Source: Choristocarpus tenellus KU-1152
Lineage: Eukaryota > Phaeophyceae
Direction: 5' to 3'
Assembly (NCBI GenBank): GCA_964200185.2
Contig: CAXNAD020000039.1
Coordinates: forward strand, 1-37,413
Length of the DNA stretch: 37,413 nucleotides
The notes under the pieces were generated by a model. The model was not told the origin of the DNA and ran no database searches. It was given only the letters and a program-made list of their open reading frames with translations. Positions 35,390-37,413 of the stretch are shown piece after piece (the first letter of the stretch is position 1; each line of letters begins with the position of its first letter). The translations under genes were made by a program, and so were the position numbers.

Positions 35390-37250
35390 TGCTCATGAAA
35401 TTATCTCAACAAAATACCTACGGATTCTCACTGACCTAGCGAATTGAGCTGGTCCCATCGGACAGCTGGACTGGTCCTACAATGATTTATTATGTCCCGA
35501 TCCATGTCCACTGGGTAATTGTACCGATCTATGTCTGCCAGCTTGACTGGGTCTGGCAATGTCTAACATGCTCGGGCGCATGTCCACTGGGTATTTGTAC
35601 CAATCCATGTCTCCTGGTTGGTCTGTCAAACAAGCATGTCTGGACCACGTTCAGTACGTGTTACACTCCAACAATGAACCATGTGTGTATATGATGTCTA
35701 TGTTGAAGGTTAAGTTCATTTTAGTATGTCTACAAAGGATGTACTCAAATAATCTCGGGACTTTCGTGGTTTGAAATCACGAAGAACACATACATGTATT
35801 GAGATTGCGAAGAGGCACATATCCTTGGAAAAAAAAAATACCTTTTACTAATTTTCATATTTGACGGTTGACGAATGAGGTCAAAATAGAGTAGTAGTGT
35901 CAAAATACATAATGAAGTCACAAATCACCTCAACAACCCAAATACCAAAGACACAAAAATGTATGTGGTGTTCAATTAATAAATTTTGATTGCATGGTGA
36001 GGCAGGGTTCAATCAATCGTGGGGGGTGTTCAGAATCACCATTTGTGTCACGGTGGGGTGCATTCCGCAAACCCAAAGCACTCTCAGCCATCAAATCTTA
36101 GGAGAAGTATGAATGGGATGTTGGATCGGATGGGTGACATCACAACCTTGTGACCGTCAACGGCAAGTGGTCTGAGAATTCTTAAGACTTCTATGTGTTT
36201 AATTTTCATGGGAACACCACCAATGACGAAGAAATGTGCACGCAATACACTGGTGTGTGAGGACGAATGTGGACTGGACTGAGATCAGGTCCCAACAGAA
36301 CCTGTCCGTCACATAACCCCCCCTCATTGTTGACTCTATCTGCACACGAGAAAAGAAAAAAAATCAATTGGCTATCCCAAGAATGTTCATTTAGCCAATT
36401 TGGAGGAGTTCCTTGAAAGGTTGTCCTCAACAGGGTTGGAACCCCAAAGTTGTTCATGGTGGAAAATATATTATTGCACCTTCAATAACCCCGGGGCTAC
36501 GAAGATAACATCCCAGGAAAATTGGTACCAAAAAAGGGTGCTTGGGTCATTGTGGTAATCAAGCTACAATGCCTCAGTTAATGTAATTATGAATGGGAAA
36601 CTATTGTCGCCTATCCTTGGTTGTGGGTTGAGCTAGGCCACAACAGTTGTCTTAAGAGGAACTGCACTGAGGCGGAGGGTTTCGAAGGAATTGGATTAGT
36701 AATTACCTTTCTAGGGGTGGATCATTACCTTGGATTTTTACCTTCCTTCCCTAAAGCAAAACGCCATATATCCTGTCTTGTCAGGAGGGCGTTTGTCCAC
36801 TTCCACTCTGAGGAATCTGTATACTGCCTAACCCCTTGGTATGAAAGTGAAAACTTGTATTCTCACCTTCAGGTATTGTTGTTAGTAACCCTAATATCCG
36901 GAGTTCTGGGGTGATGAGATCCAGTTTTCTTCCAGTTCCAACCTTTTTGGACTAAGTGGAGCAGAAACCATGTGCCCACATACGAGGAACACAGTCACCT
37001 CCCACCAGGTGAGCTCAAAATAAAATAATATTTGCTTAAGGGGGGAAACCATTGAGAGGGCCAAGGGATCTCAACAATGTCCTGCTTAAGACAAAAGGAT
37101 TCAACCCATAAATGGCCATCCCAAGCATTCACATCAATTAATCTTTTTGAGGGTATGGTGAAAGCAAGCTTAGAGATGAAAAAAGAGGTACATGGAGATC
37201 TTCCATTCGAAACTCGACAAAAAGGGATAGATCCCTAACCACTCCGTATA
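35390..37250. other. No gene recognised
   Basis: Contains one short duplication: CATGTCCACTGGGTA at 35503 recurs at 35579 with similar following sequence (76-bp period). Open frames at 36206-36457 (minus) and 36621-36914 (plus) match no family I know. Confidence 0.45.
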
Positions 37251-37413
37251 TGACTCAAAGTATCGGGGGGGGAGGGGTGGCGGCTGTCGATTCAGGGTCC
37301 ATTTTTTGTATGACGCGTTTTTTTGACGATTTATTTGCATGCATCGGATGGGTACTGTAAGTCCACTTTTCCTAGTCAGGGTCCAAATGGACACCCTGGT
37401 GTAGACCTCCCCC
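37251..37413 (-). mobile_element. Family A copy 3, cut by the window edge
   Basis: Starts TGACTCAAAGTATCGGGG, then GGTGGCGGCTGTCG, GGGTCCATTTTTT and GTCCAAATGGACACCCTGG, and ends GTGTAGACCTCCCCC at the last base. This is the inverse of copy 2 at 14362-14498, whose far inverted repeat would lie just beyond base 37413. Confidence 0.8.

Noticed and set aside
1-37413. CRISPR arrays, prokaryotic operons, phage or defence genes
   Set aside because: No regularly spaced direct repeats of the right size, and every recognisable gene is intron-containing and eukaryotic.

Overview
The window is nuclear DNA from an intron-rich eukaryote, probably a single-celled protist or alga. The evidence is GT-AG introns of about 100 to 2,400 bases, an animal-type ionotropic glutamate receptor beside Elongin C, an alga/plant-like methyltransferase and a p97-adaptor-like protein. 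There is no operon, no ribosome binding site pattern, and long non-coding stretches carry short inverted-repeat elements. I cannot name the species. A stramenopile or similar alga is only a guess. All gene models were assembled by eye from reading frame, splice consensus, phase and family resemblance.

Layout. (1) 1-11595, plus strand: the 3' part of an ionotropic glutamate receptor gene in 12 exons (592 residues visible). The amino-terminal domain lies beyond the left edge. Its introns hold a 157-bp tandem duplication, a large foldback element, a tRNA-like A/B-box sequence and two small inverted-repeat elements. (2) 11596-19393: mostly intergenic, with a possible minus-strand gene at 13295-14279 (weak), several inverted-repeat elements, a minisatellite and a CCA-rich stretch. 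(3) 19394-21030, plus: Elongin C in four exons (101 residues). (4) 22449-26881, minus: a class I SAM-dependent methyltransferase in seven exons (377 residues). (5) 27717-33917, plus: a protein of 425 residues with a PDZ domain, a VIM-like motif, a central conserved-looking segment and a C-terminal PUB domain, in eight exons. (6) 33918-37413: no convincing gene, one open frame with an internal TGA, a short duplication and a truncated inverted-repeat element at the right edge.

How they relate. The genes are ordinary single-gene units, not a cluster with one job. Elongin C and the methyltransferase converge. The methyltransferase and the PDZ-PUB gene diverge from a shared 835-bp upstream region containing CCAAT-type palindromic sequence. 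Elongin C (cullin ubiquitin ligases) and the PDZ-PUB protein (predicted p97/Cdc48 binding) both touch ubiquitin-linked protein turnover, but nothing in the sequence ties them together.

Most notable: the PDZ + VIM-like + PUB architecture; a protist glutamate receptor that keeps the amino-acid-binding Arg and Asp but has a short pore loop; its 21-nt microexon beside a duplication that repeats microexon-like sequence; and two small inverted-repeat element families sharing a terminal core and an internal GTCCATTTGG box.
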